From: Taxillus chinensis
Taxonomy: Eukaryota; Streptophyta; Magnoliopsida; Santalales; Loranthaceae
Assembly: GCA_023512835.1 (NCBI GenBank)
Contig: CM042089.1
Coordinates: 23,341,519-23,405,518 of the forward strand
Direction of reading: 5' to 3'
DNA length: 64,000 nucleotides
Shown here: in pieces, positions 47,773 through 58,145 of the stretch
Position numbering within the stretch: position 1 is the stretch's first letter
Layout: each line of letters begins with the position of its first letter
Program-made: the position numbers and the translations under genes
The notes under the pieces: model-generated
The model's database searches: none
What the model was told of the DNA's origin: nothing
What the model saw: only the letters and a program-made list of their open reading frames with translations

Positions 47773-49741
47773 TGTAATGCCCCGTGTTTGGGGTTCTGGC
47801 AGTTAACCATGTGATGGAGTGCATATCGACGGATGTGAATATCAGTACGACGATGTATGCGTCAAATAGAGAGTTTTGACTATGAGTGGGCCCAATTTGG
47901 AGTCGGAGCCTCGAAAGGCTAATTTTGGGATTTTTGTGGTGTGATCAGGTGACTTTATGTTCGAGGTCTTATTTGGAGAAACAAACCTCAATATAGTGAT
48001 ATACTTGTCAAACAGAGCGTTTTGACAGTAATTGGGCTTGATTTGGAGTCTGGACCCTGTGAGGGTAATTTTGATATTTTAACGAATTAAATATGGAAAG
48101 TATAAATAGGGTAGTGAAGAACTCAAATCCCTAATTTTCATACGTGCGTGCCTTTCTAGAGAGAGAAAGAGAGGAGAAGAGAGAGAAAGAGAAGGGGGAA
48201 AGCGAATTGGACGATCCGGAGCTCAAAGCGAGCAAAGTCAAGGTAGGATTCGTTCTTGTCACTCCTATGTTGTTGATTATGCTTGCTGGAGTAGAAACAT
48301 GTGAATTAAACTCCAATTTGTGAAATTAGAACTATGAACCCTAGAGTTTGAGAAACCGGATTTATGTTGTTTTGGTATGAATTGATGTTGTTTTGGTAGC
48401 CTAAGATGGCTAGGATGAGTTAGAAAGTCATTTGGGGGATGAATTAGTGCTTAAAAATGGAGATTTAAGGAGTATAATTGAGTTTTGGGACGAAATCGGA
48501 AAGAACGCAGCGACGGTTCGCGATGGGGAACCGCTCGAGGCTAGCTTCGCAGGGGAGCCTCGAGCATGTTGCTCGAGCTTAGAGTGTCGATCGTCGAGCG
48601 AGCTTTGAGCAAGGTGTCTCGAAAGGCTAGACAGGCGATTGCGGTGTATGTTGCTAGGGTGCCTGACTCCATTTACATTGTAACCATTAAGTCTCAAGTA
48701 CTATACTTAAGTTACAATGTAAATAATAAATACTCCCATTTGGATTCAAAGAAAAATACTAAAAAAATTAAATTTTCACTCCTTCAAAATGTGAAAAAGG
48801 GGATTTAGTGTGAAATCCCTGAAACATGCGTTTTTTATAGAGGTAACTTTTTGGAAAGTAAGGTTAAACCTCTCGAAAAATCCCCAAAAATCGATTATCT
48901 TAGTTATAGTATGAGGAGCCAATGCCGGAACTTTTTCTTTTAAGAAAACAAGTTCTACGAAAATCCTCTCTCCGAGTCAAGACTTGAGGATAAGGTTGTG
49001 AAGATTGGCTTATGTTATAGAGAGTATATGAACCCTAGTGGTCATGTAGGCCTACGAGGCTACCTTGTTAAGCCTGGGGAGGCTACTGTTGAGGGCCTGA
49101 GAGGTGAGATTTGTTTGAAGCCCAAGAGGCTACCGTACATGAGAGGTAATCATGTACCCAAGGTAATATTATACCTAAGAGATAATATTGTGCCCGAGAG
49201 GCAATCTTTGTGCCCGAGGGGCAATACGTGCCTGGGGGAGGGCAACATGGTGTCCGAGAGGCAATGTTTGTGATTACCTGGGAGGCTTTCTATGTATTTG
49301 AATGCATGTATACATGATTCAGTTGGTAATGTATATATAGCATTACACGAGCACATGCCTACACTAGTTTATAAGTTGGGATAGGTCGGGAGACATGATC
49401 CCTACTGAGCCGTGGTTGCTCACCCCTCCTGTTATGTTTGTTTTTGTTTATTTCATGTGCTTTACGGAGCTAGGAGGTTCACCAGAAGTGAAGACCTTGT
49501 GTGTGTTTATTCATTTTGTTGGATTATGAAAACTATGATATAACCCCATGGGGAAGAACATGTGTGAATGTGTGTTTGTATTGTGCTTTGGAATGAAATT
49601 TTTGTGTATGTGTGATATGGTTTAGGGACGGCACCCGTGCTAAGGTCCCTTTCTCGGTGTTCACACCTACCCCTTGTCCCTTCGGGTGCGGGCATGGAGA
49701 TTCACTAACCGGTTTCGCGGGTGGAAATCTAGGGTGTGACA
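47773..49741 (+). mobile_element. Nested solo long LTR A (plus orientation)
   Basis: A 1.97-kb block starting TGTAATGCCCCG and ending GGGTGTGACA, inserted inside the reverse transcriptase codons of copia element 3. TCTTA (47768-47772) and TTTTA (49742-49746) flank it, a 5-bp duplication with one mismatch. It holds a TATAAATAGG box (48101-48110), a GA-rich leader (about 48160-48200) and a conserved stem-loop (48672-48723), with no gag or pol, so it is best read as a solo LTR. Its reverse complement matches element B at 49886-54365 in order. The family is a gypsy-like long-LTR group by its TGTCAC/TGACA termini, a tentative call. Confidence 0.8.
49060..49290 (+). repeat. Degenerate tandem repeat inside LTR A
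   Basis: Eight or so imperfect units related to GTGCCCGAGAGGCAAT, about 22-28 bp apart, inside the downstream half of LTR A. The matching part of element B shows no equally clear array. Confidence 0.6.
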
Positions 49742-49885
49742 TTTTAAATGGGGATTTAGAGGAGGTTTACATACCACAACCACATGGCTTCGAGGTGAAA
49801 GGAAGTGAGCATAAGGTATTAAAATTACATAAAGCCTTGTATGGTTTTGAGACAGGCCCCAAGAGCTTAGAATACCAAGCTGGAT
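49742..49885 (+). pseudogene. Reverse transcriptase part 2 of copia element 3
   Basis: Resumes directly after LTR A with NGDLEEVYIPQPHGFEV and continues LHKALYGFETGPKS. A stop replaces the Trp of the usual RAWNTKLD block, which ends at 49885 where element B begins. Together with the pieces either side this rebuilds the domain order only; the gene is dead. Confidence 0.85.
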
Positions 49886-51282
49886 TGTCACGCCCCGACT
49901 TCCAGGGAACCCGGAACCGGGTACATGACTTCCCTTGCCCGTACCCGATAAGTCAAGGGTTGGTGATTAAGACCAATGGAGACTACACCGCGGGTGCTGT
50001 CTCAAATATGCAACCATGTACGATCCATACATCAAGGGTAATCCTCTACTTTCCCATATATCATCATGCATATAATGAATCAAACAATCATACGCTGACA
50101 TCACATCATACAAAGATGCAAATACAATCGTCCACGAACCCATGTCCGGGATATCACATAAAACAATACAGGATATAACCGTATCATACATCGTAGTAGT
50201 GGGCGTCCTCCCTGGAAGAAAAGTCCTTCACTAGTCTCGGGTCACACCTGAAAAGGGTAAACAACAAGTAAGGGTGAGCGACAAGCTCGTTAGTGTGACC
50301 CCAAAACTCCATATCATGTAACACATATATGTCTATACTATATGCTCAGAGTACTGTGCCCCGTGAAGTGTGCACAATCATCAAGACTCACTGCGGAAAC
50401 AAACATCAGGACTCGCCGCCCATACAGACAACTTGTCCACGATCCTCCATGGGATCCCAAACTTAGGCACTCGCCCTAGCTCCACGAGCTCAACGGCTCA
50501 ACTCATGCCTTAGCCTGTCCACAACGCAATATGCCCGGCCACGCCGCCACACAAAGCTCGCCATCGGTGCATATGCCCGCCACGTCAACCACATAAGACC
50601 ATCCGTCATGCCCCAATTCCAAGGAACCCGAACCGGTACATGACTTCCCTGCCCGCACCCGAAAGGTCAAGGGTTGGTGACTAGCACCAATAGAGACTAC
50701 ACCGCGGGTGTCGTCTCAAATATGCAACCCCGTACAACTCATACACCAAGGGTAATCCTGTACTTTCCCATATATCATCATGCATACAAAGAGTCAAACA
50801 ACATAGCAGACATCACATCATACAGGATGCAAATACAACTGTCCACGGACCCATGTCCAGGATATCACATAAAACAATACAGGAATATAATCAGATCATA
50901 CATCGAGTAAAGGCCGTCCTCCGGAAGAAAGTCCTCCACTAGTCTTGGTCACACCTGAAAAGGGTAAACAACAAGTAGGGGTGAGCGGCAAGCTCGCAGG
51001 GTGACCCTAACACTCCACATCATGCAACACATATAAGTCTATACTATATGCTCGTGTACTCGTGCCAGGTGTAGCTGTGAAACATCGGGACTCGGCTGCA
51101 ACAAATATCAGGGACAACTTGTCCACGATCCTCCATGGGATCCCACTCGGGGCACTCGGCCCTAGCTCCATGAGCTCAACGGCTCAACTCAGGCCTTAGC
51201 TGTCCACGCAATATGCCCGGCCACGGTCGCCACACAGCCTGCCATCGGTTCATATGCCTGCCACGTCAACTACATAAGACCA
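49886..51282 (-). repeat. Tandem duplicate P1/P2 within element B
   Basis: Two copies of a roughly 700-bp unit. Matching strings include GACTACACCGCGGGTG, TACTTTCCCATATATCATCA, CCTGAAAAGGGTAAACAACA and CACGATCCTCCATGGGATCC. Both end near ACATAAGACCATC. Confidence 0.88.
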
Positions 51283-54200
51283 TCGGTGCATCACGGTGAG
51301 AACCCAAACAAGTCACGGAGTCCATGCCCCAATACCTCACATCAACATACTAACATTAGTATGGCATGTCATTCTCAACATTTCCTTTAGAGTTGTAACG
51401 GGTCTTCACAAGTAAATCCTCAACCCTTGATTTATGAAGGAAGTACTCATAGGATCTATTTTCTTGAAATTAAAAGTCCCAGCATTGGGTTCCCTTATCA
51501 TAAATAAGATAATCTGATTTTTGGGGATTTTTCTGAGATGTCTAACCCCACTTTCCAAAAACTCACCACTACGAACTTTTGGGTTTTTCCGAGATTTTAC
51601 ACTAAATCCCAATTTTCACATTTTGAAATAATGGGAATTAATTTTTCTAAGTATTTTTCTTTAAATCCAAATGGGGGTATTTCGTTATTTACATTGTAAC
51701 TTAAGTATAATACTTTATAGGTTGTAATGTAAATAGGTCCATCAATCAAATGATATTTAATCAGCGGTGAAACTACATTTTCGACCGCTTTTCTTGATTT
51801 CTAATCAGTATTTTCGAATCTCTTTCGGATCGCCTTCGACCTCGAACCTACACTCGAACTACCTTCGAAAACTACCTTCAAGTACCCATGAATCGCCAAG
51901 TACCCATGAACGCTTTAAACTCCTTCAAGTACCTTCGAACCTTCGAAACGATATTCGAAAATTGCACATTCGACACTCAAATTACACTACATCGAACCTA
52001 CCTTCGAACCTTCGAATCGCACATTCGAATTTCCAATTTCCAATCGATCTCATCGGCCGTTTTCTACCAGTTCACGATAGTTTATCGTTCATCATCGTTT
52101 TTCACCTGTTTCTGTCTGGATTCAACCCAAAACCTCTAGACCTTTCGAATCTCATAAAACTCATACCTGGACTATATATTAGGTTTAAATCACGTCTTAC
52201 CCCTCGAACGCATTTTAAATACAAGATTCAACCCAAAATTGGTTTTTCCCCAAATTTAGGGTTCAACACGAATTTGCATGATTTCATCAAATTCTTACAT
52301 GTTAATCCCAAAAAACAAGCAAGAAAAGGGTGAAAAATCAATGGAACACCTACCTGAAATGATTCTTGATGTTCGAACGAGCTCAAAACGCCCCAAATCG
52401 CCAAGGCCTCCAAGCTCTCTCAAGCTCTCTCTCTCTCTCAAACGCACCAACGCTAAAACATAACATGGAAGCTCTCTTTCCCCCTATTTATATTTATCTG
52501 CCAGTCAACTGACCTAGTCAACCATTGACCCAGTCAATAATTGACCTCCAAGGTCCCGAACTCCAAATTGAGTCAAAATCTATCAAAACGCCGAATGACG
52601 AAAGCACAACACTAAACAGATATTATTACACTCAAATGACCGCTCAAACGCAAAGTCAATCAATAAACCCCGAAAAGTCAACAATCGGGTCAAACGGGAC
52701 CCCCGTCGGAATCGGGCCCAAGTACGGTCAAAATGCTCACATTGACGGCTATACTACCGTCCAGATAGTTACATTCTCATAGAATGACTATCTCTCAAGA
52801 CTACCCAAATATGAGTCTTTACACCATCGGTGCATCACGGTGAGAACCCAAACAAGTCATGGAGTTCATGCCCCAATACCTCACACCAACATACTAATAT
52901 TAGTATGGCATGTCATTCTCAACATTTCCTTTGGAATCTGAGCGTCTTCACAACTAAATCCTCAATCCTTGATTTATGAAGGAAGTACCCATAGCAGCCT
53001 ATTTTCTTGAAATCAAAAGTCCAGGCATTGGGTTCCCATATCATAAATAAGATAATCGATTTGTGGGGATTTTTCCGAGATGTCTAACCCCACTTTCCAA
53101 AAAATTCACCACTACGAACTTTTGGATTTTTCCGAGATTTTACACTAAATCCCAATTTTCACATTTTGAAAGAGTGGGAATTAATTTTTCTAGTATTTTT
53201 CTTTGAATCTAAATGAGGGGTATTTCGTTATTTACATAATAACTTAAGTAATACTTAAATGTCTAGATGGGTATAGGTTACGATGTAAATAGGTCCAGTC
53301 CAGGTGTTGTCCAGTTCCATTACATTGTTGGAGCTGCGACTCGTAGCTCGGAACCTCGCCTCGTTGTCGTGAACGGCGACTCGTAGTCTCGGAGTGCGGA
53401 GGCTGCGGCGCGCCTCTAAAACTCGAAGCGAGGCTACGATCTTCGACCTTCGGACTACGACCCTACGAACTACGAACCTTTGAACTACGAACTTCGAACC
53501 TACGAACTACAGTCTACGAAGCACGGGTCTACGAACTACGACCCTGAACTTCGGATTTTCGTTAGTTCGACCCAAGACGCGCCCGGGTGCTGTTCATTGT
53601 CATTTTTGCATGTTCTTCGTCTGGAACACGCCCAGAAACTCCTAGACACTCACTAACATCCCTGTTTCGCAACAAACTACGATATCTACCTCAAAACGCG
53701 TCCAGAACACCTCTAAATCGCGTAGAAACAACGAAACACGTATAAAATTCTAGATTTCCGGAATCTAGATCTAAACCCAAAATTGGTTTTCCCCAAATTC
53801 TAAGGTTCATGCTCAATTTCATAAATCATGATAAATTCGTGTAGATCTAAGACAAGAGAGAGATAGGAAGTTTAAGGACACCTACTTGAAGTGAATCTTT
53901 GAGCTCCACGAACCCAAATCGCCTCAAATCGCTAAGGCCTCCAAGCTCTCTCAAGCCCTCTCTCTCAAACGCACAAACGTGAAACGTAAAGTGAAAGTTT
54001 TTTTTTCGTTATTTATATTTCGCCAATAATCGACCTAGTCAACCATTGACCTAGTCAATAATTGACCTCCCAACACAAAAATTGACATCCAAGGCCCCGA
54101 ACTCTAAATTGAGTCAAACTACAATCAAAACGCTCGAAATGACGAAGCACAACACTATACTGATATTATCACATGCAAATGACCGCTCAAACGCAAAATT

Positions 54201-54365
54201 AACCAACAAACCCTGAAAAGTCAACAATCGGGTCAAACGGGGCCCCGACTCGAATCGGGCCAATACGGTCAAAATGCTTACATCGACGACTACACTATCG
54301 TCTGTCGTAGTTACATTCCCATAGAATAGCTATCTTTCAAAACTACCCAAATACGAGTCTTTACA
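51283..54365 (-). repeat. Tandem duplicate Q1/Q2 within element B
   Basis: Two copies of a roughly 1.54-kb unit, both opening CCATCGGTGCATCACGGTGA (51281-51300 and 52823-52842) and both closing with GAGTCTTTACA. They agree closely except in one segment (about 51830-52030 against 53330-53560) that is unalike. Confidence 0.9.
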
Positions 54366-55425
54366 TGGACATGTATTAACATCTCTTGGATTTGAGAAGA
54401 GCCCATTTGAACATGCTATCTACAAGAAGAACAAAGGAGAAATTCACCTCCTTGTTGGTGTGTATGTAGATGATCTAGTAATTACTGGAAATTGTGAAGA
54501 GGAGATTGTAACCTCCAAAAATTAGATGAAGGAATTTTTCAATACGAGTGATTTGGGGTTGTTGGACTATTATCTCAAAGATAGAAATTCATTATCGGAT
54601 AAGTATTTATATATGTCGAAGCTTGTGCAAGAAGCATTCTCGAGGATAGTGGGATGGCAGATTGCAATTCTAGCCAAACTCCAATGGATGTAAGACTTAC
54701 ATTAAGTAAGAACAACATTTTCCCTCTTGTAGATCACACCGTGTATAGAAGTATTATGGGTAGTCTGTGATATCTCATACATATTAGACTGGACCTTACA
54801 TATTCTGTTGGTATTAGCAGATATATGGAACGACTCACAACAAAACATATGGCTATTGTGAAACAAATATTGAGGTATGTTAAAGGGATAATTGGTATGG
54901 GTAGCTTTTATGAGAGAAAGAAAGAAAGTGAAGTGTAATTAGTGGGATATAGTGACAGTGACATGGCTGGATATAGATGACCGAAAAAGCACATCTGGAG
55001 TTGCTTTCTTCTTGGGTACTAACTTAATTAGCTGGCTGTCACGGAAGCAAATGGTACATTGTCCTCATGTGAGGCTGAGTATATAGTAGCAGCCACAGTA
55101 GCATATCAAGGAATTTGGTTAGGATCTCTCCTTGCTGACCTCTCAAACCACAAACTTAATAAGGTAAAGCTCTATATTGGCAGTAAGTCCACTATTTCAT
55201 TGTATCAAAATCCAGTCTACCATGATTGAAGCAAGCACATTGATACATGATTTTATTATATCAGGGAATGTGTAGAGGAAGGGAAGATTATGGTTGAGCA
55301 TATTGAGACAAGTGATCAATTTGCAAACATTTTAACTAAGCCTCTCGAATATTTAAAATTTCTTGCAATGTGTGACAGGATTGGTCTGCAGATTGTGAAG
55401 AAGTCACTTTTGGCTTACGTTAGTA
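54366..55425 (+). pseudogene. Reverse transcriptase part 3 and RNase H of copia element 3
   Basis: Resumes after element B with TSLGFEKSPFEHAIYKKNKG and VGVYVDDLVITGN near 54450-54490. RNase H pieces follow: SCEAEYIVAATVAYQGIW near 55065, KSTISLYQNPVYHD near 55185, IRECVEEGKIMVEHIETSDQ near 55265 and FANILTKPLEYLKFL near 55320. The domain order is normal copia and stops are frequent. Confidence 0.85.
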
Positions 55426-55427
55426 TA

Positions 55428-55727
55428 TGTTAGGATAAGCCAAGTGTGATTTGTTAATTGCTATTTTCTGTTTAATTTATTTCTCATTTAAGTATTTATG
55501 TGCAGTGCACATTAGGAAGGTTCTATATTTGTTAATTTTATAATATTTTATTTCTGGTAGTTTGTGGCATTAGTCTTGGATGTATTGTTGGTAACGACAA
55601 TATCCTGTGATCATAAGAGATTTTGTAATATTTTGATTATGATTAAATAGAAAGAAAACAGAAAAGGTGTAGTATCATTGAGTACCACAAATTTCTCTAT
55701 TGCTTTTGTACGTGTGTGTTTCTTACA
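55428..55727 (+). repeat. 3' LTR of copia element 3
   Basis: 300 bp, TGTTAGGATAAGCC to TTCTTACA, matching 45582-45878 with numerous small differences. Confidence 0.85.
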
Positions 55728-55888
55728 GAGGCCCAACCATTTTCTCTTCCCGATTTATCTAGACCCAGACTCTTCCTCAACTTGGACTCCTCACTTTATT
55801 TTTTAAATTTATAAAAATTTATAATTTTCATCCAATTACAACAATACTCTAAATGAAAATAAAAGGCTTATTAAGATTTGTATGTCAA

Positions 55889-56202
55889 TAGGCTATAAAT
55901 GAACCAAACGTTCATGAACAAGCTCGTATTCGGTTCAATAAAAGATCGTTTATGTTCATTTGTTAAGAAATAGTATCATTCGTGAATAGTCGCGAATACC
56001 ATTATTATATTTGTGAACATGTTTGCGAACATTCATGAACAAGTATTCACTAACATTCGTAAATATCGTTCGTGTTAAGTGAAAATTATTTGTAAATTAT
56101 AAATTAACAAATCAATTAATATATAAATATATTTTTATTAAATATAATTTAATAAGCTTATACTTTTATTATATTATGAAATAAAGAATTTTAATTTATT
56201 GG

Positions 56203-56234
<32 letters not shown>

Positions 56235-56520
56235 AATATTTTTTGAACTATATATAGTAATATTTAAACATATTAAACAAAGATAACACAACAAAATAGT
56301 CAATTAAATGTAATTTTTTTTGGATAAGTTTATGATATAAATTCTTTTTATAATTTTTTAAAATTTTATAATTGGATTAAGTAAATGTTTGTAAACAAGT
56401 TGTAAACACATGTTTGTGAATCGTTAAGTGAATAACATAATTTAAGACTCTTATTAGTTTAATTTATTAATAAATAATAATAAATATGTTCAAATATCTT
56501 ACTATTCAATTAGTTTACAC
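55889..56520. mobile_element. hAT-type MITE, copy 2 (eroded)
   Basis: Follows 7498-8162 in order, starting TAGGCTATAAATGAACCAAACG and keeping the GTTCATGAAC motifs and the TATTTTTATTAAATATAATTT stretch. The right end is degraded. TATGTCAA before it and CATGTCAT around its right end may be remnants of the 8-bp duplication. Confidence 0.65.
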
Positions 56521-56528
56521 ATGTCATT

Positions 56529-56529
<1 letters not shown>

Positions 56530-56572
<43 letters not shown>
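56530..56572. repeat. (TA)n microsatellite
   Basis: About 20 TA repeats shortly after the second hAT-type MITE. Confidence 0.85.
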
Positions 56573-56575
<3 letters not shown>

Positions 56576-57065
56576 AAAGAAAAGCATTTAAATAATTTTT
56601 ATAAAAATATTTTACGAAAGTTTATGATAAGACATTTTATGACGTTGAGGTTATTTACTTATTTTGTCAAGTGGGCAGACAAGACGCGCCGAGGATCTTC
56701 GTCGGCCCCGCCTGGCTGGAAGCCCCATACACGTCCTATTATTTCGTTTAGTGGGGCTCACCACCCCTCAGCACCACCAAAGGAGATCATTATCTTAATT
56801 AACTCCGAACAAATTAAAAAAGAAAACATTTCCCTATTATTTTCATTTTTAATTACATTTTGATGTAAATGGCTCTCAATCATGTTCGGTCGTTTCAGGT
56901 CTAAACGTGGAATCGAATATGGTTCACTTGTTTTCCGTTGTGAAGAATTTAAATTGAATCTAGACAGGCTTTTTGATTTCTATAAATTATTGGCAATAAT
57001 GTATAGTATAGAAAGGGATTGGAATCGAATTGGTTCCATATTACGATTAAAGGTTACGGGGTTTT

Positions 57066-57265
57066 TATATATATATATATATATATATAAATATATATAT
57101 TTACATATTTACATATATGTATATGTATATATATATATTTACATATTTACATATATATATATTTTACATATTTTTACATATATATATATATATATTTACA
57201 TATATATATTTACATATATATATTTACATATATATATATATATTTACATATTTACATATTTTTGA
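57066..57265. repeat. TA-rich minisatellite with TTTACATA units
   Basis: Runs of TATA broken by TTTACATATT units at irregular spacing over about 200 bp. Both frames through it give only Ile/Tyr/Thr repeats and are not genes. Confidence 0.85.
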
Positions 57266-57869
57266 ATTTTATGATTAGAATTATAAATTTTTAAGAAAAT
57301 ATGTGTTTTTAATCGGACTCACAAAAATGAGGAATGTGGATTAATAAAGTGAAAAAGGGATAAAATAAATAATAAAGAATTTGAACTAAAAAAATTAATT
57401 TTCAAAATAAAAAACAGCTTAAATTTATGTATTTTTTTTTCAATTTAAAATCTAAATTTGAGTTTGAATTCGGCATATAAAATATAATTTCCGCGTGTTA
57501 TTTCCATTAAAAAATGCTTTGCAGAGGCTGGTATATGCATACATCCACTTGCTAGCCATTAATTTGAATTTTAAAAACCAAATCAATGACAACGTCATGC
57601 ATGCGCCTAGTTAACACCCCTGCAAAAACCAAAGATCAACCAGATAGCGCGCGCAGTAGCTTTTAAAATTTTAATAATCTCATGTTACTTCGGCTATCTA
57701 AACGCGGACATACAAAGCCGCATTGTATGAGGACTCATCCTCAAAACTCAATGCAACTCAATTATGCGCGGGCCATATGTAGGCTTCACACCATGCACAT
57801 CAAAGCGTAGTGCTCAAAGCCAAAATACATCAGGCTAATTATTATAAAATAGCATTGGCGCCCCCATGC
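57266..57869. other. Intergenic, no gene seen
   Basis: AT-rich at first, then a more mixed stretch from about 57490. No coding region is supported. Confidence 0.4.
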
Positions 57870-58145
57870 CCCGAAGGACAGATCAGATGGCACAACCGGC
57901 CGGTGGCATGACAAGGTGAGATACCTGATTCGATTCTCTTGGAACACGTTAGAATTTTGGATATTCTATATGACTAAAATACGGGAGTAATTTCTTTCTT
58001 CAGTTGAGCTGGATGGTTGTGTCATCCTATCTCTTATATTCTCGGATCTGATAGAACCTTCGTTGAATAGAGGGTCAAAGCTCTATGATTATAGCCCCGT
58101 AAGTTTGACTCTTTGTCTTTCAGGTCGGCTCTACCTTTTTGCAGG
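57870..58145 (+). mobile_element. Possible tRNA-derived SINE
   Basis: Contains a box A-like TGGCACAACCGG (about 57889-57900) and, about 30 bp on, a box B-like GATTCGATTCT (about 57930-57940), spaced as in an RNA polymerase III internal promoter. About 200 bp of non-tRNA body follows and ends near a T-run (58136-58140). It cannot fold as a normal tRNA. No target duplication is clear. Confidence 0.35.

Larger units (their letters stand above)
49886..54365 (-). mobile_element. Nested long-LTR element B, internally duplicated
   Basis: Inserted inside the reverse transcriptase of copia element 3, flanked by TGGAT (49881-49885) and TGGAC (54366-54370). On the plus strand it starts TGTCACGCCCCG and ends GAGTCTTTACA; compared with LTR A it is reversed. 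It has four blocks: P1 49886-50604, P2 50605-51282, Q1 51283-52821 and Q2 52822-54365. P1 resembles P2 and Q1 resembles Q2. P2+Q1 (about 2.2 kb) therefore equals one whole LTR, with a partial LTR on each side. TATA boxes on the minus strand lie at 52483-52492 (TATAAATAGG) and, degraded, near 54009-54018. No gag or pol is present. Confidence 0.8.
45582..55727 (+). mobile_element. Ty1/copia LTR retrotransposon 3, split by two nested insertions
   Basis: LTRs 45582-45878 and 55428-55727 share order throughout (TGTTAG start, TTCTTACA end) with scattered differences. A PBS-like TGGTATTCGATCC follows the 5' LTR at about 45881. Without the two nested elements (47773-49741 and 49886-54365) the host is about 3.7 kb. 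It keeps gag pieces, part of reverse transcriptase and RNase H, but no integrase is seen between gag (ends about 46740) and reverse transcriptase (about 47460). No clear 5-bp duplication is found (AAAGA left, GAGGC right). This is the oldest of the complete copia elements here. Confidence 0.88.

Noticed and set aside
49060..49290. CRISPR-like array
   Set aside because: Units are degenerate, spacers are not of regular length, the genome is a plant's, and the array lies inside an LTR.
49612..50178. 188-codon plus-strand frame
   Set aside because: It crosses the end of LTR A, the copia reverse transcriptase remnant and the start of element B, so it is a chance joining of three unrelated sequences.
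51767..52333. 188-codon plus-strand frame in element B
   Set aside because: It lies inside an LTR, is antisense to the LTR promoter and owes its length to the TTCGAA-rich repeat segment; no domain is visible.
56882..57265. 127-codon frame ending in an Ile/Tyr run
   Set aside because: Its second half is translated TA-rich simple repeat and its first half has no motif.
57878..57945. tRNA gene
   Set aside because: Box-like strings exist but no cloverleaf can be formed, so only a possible SINE is reported.
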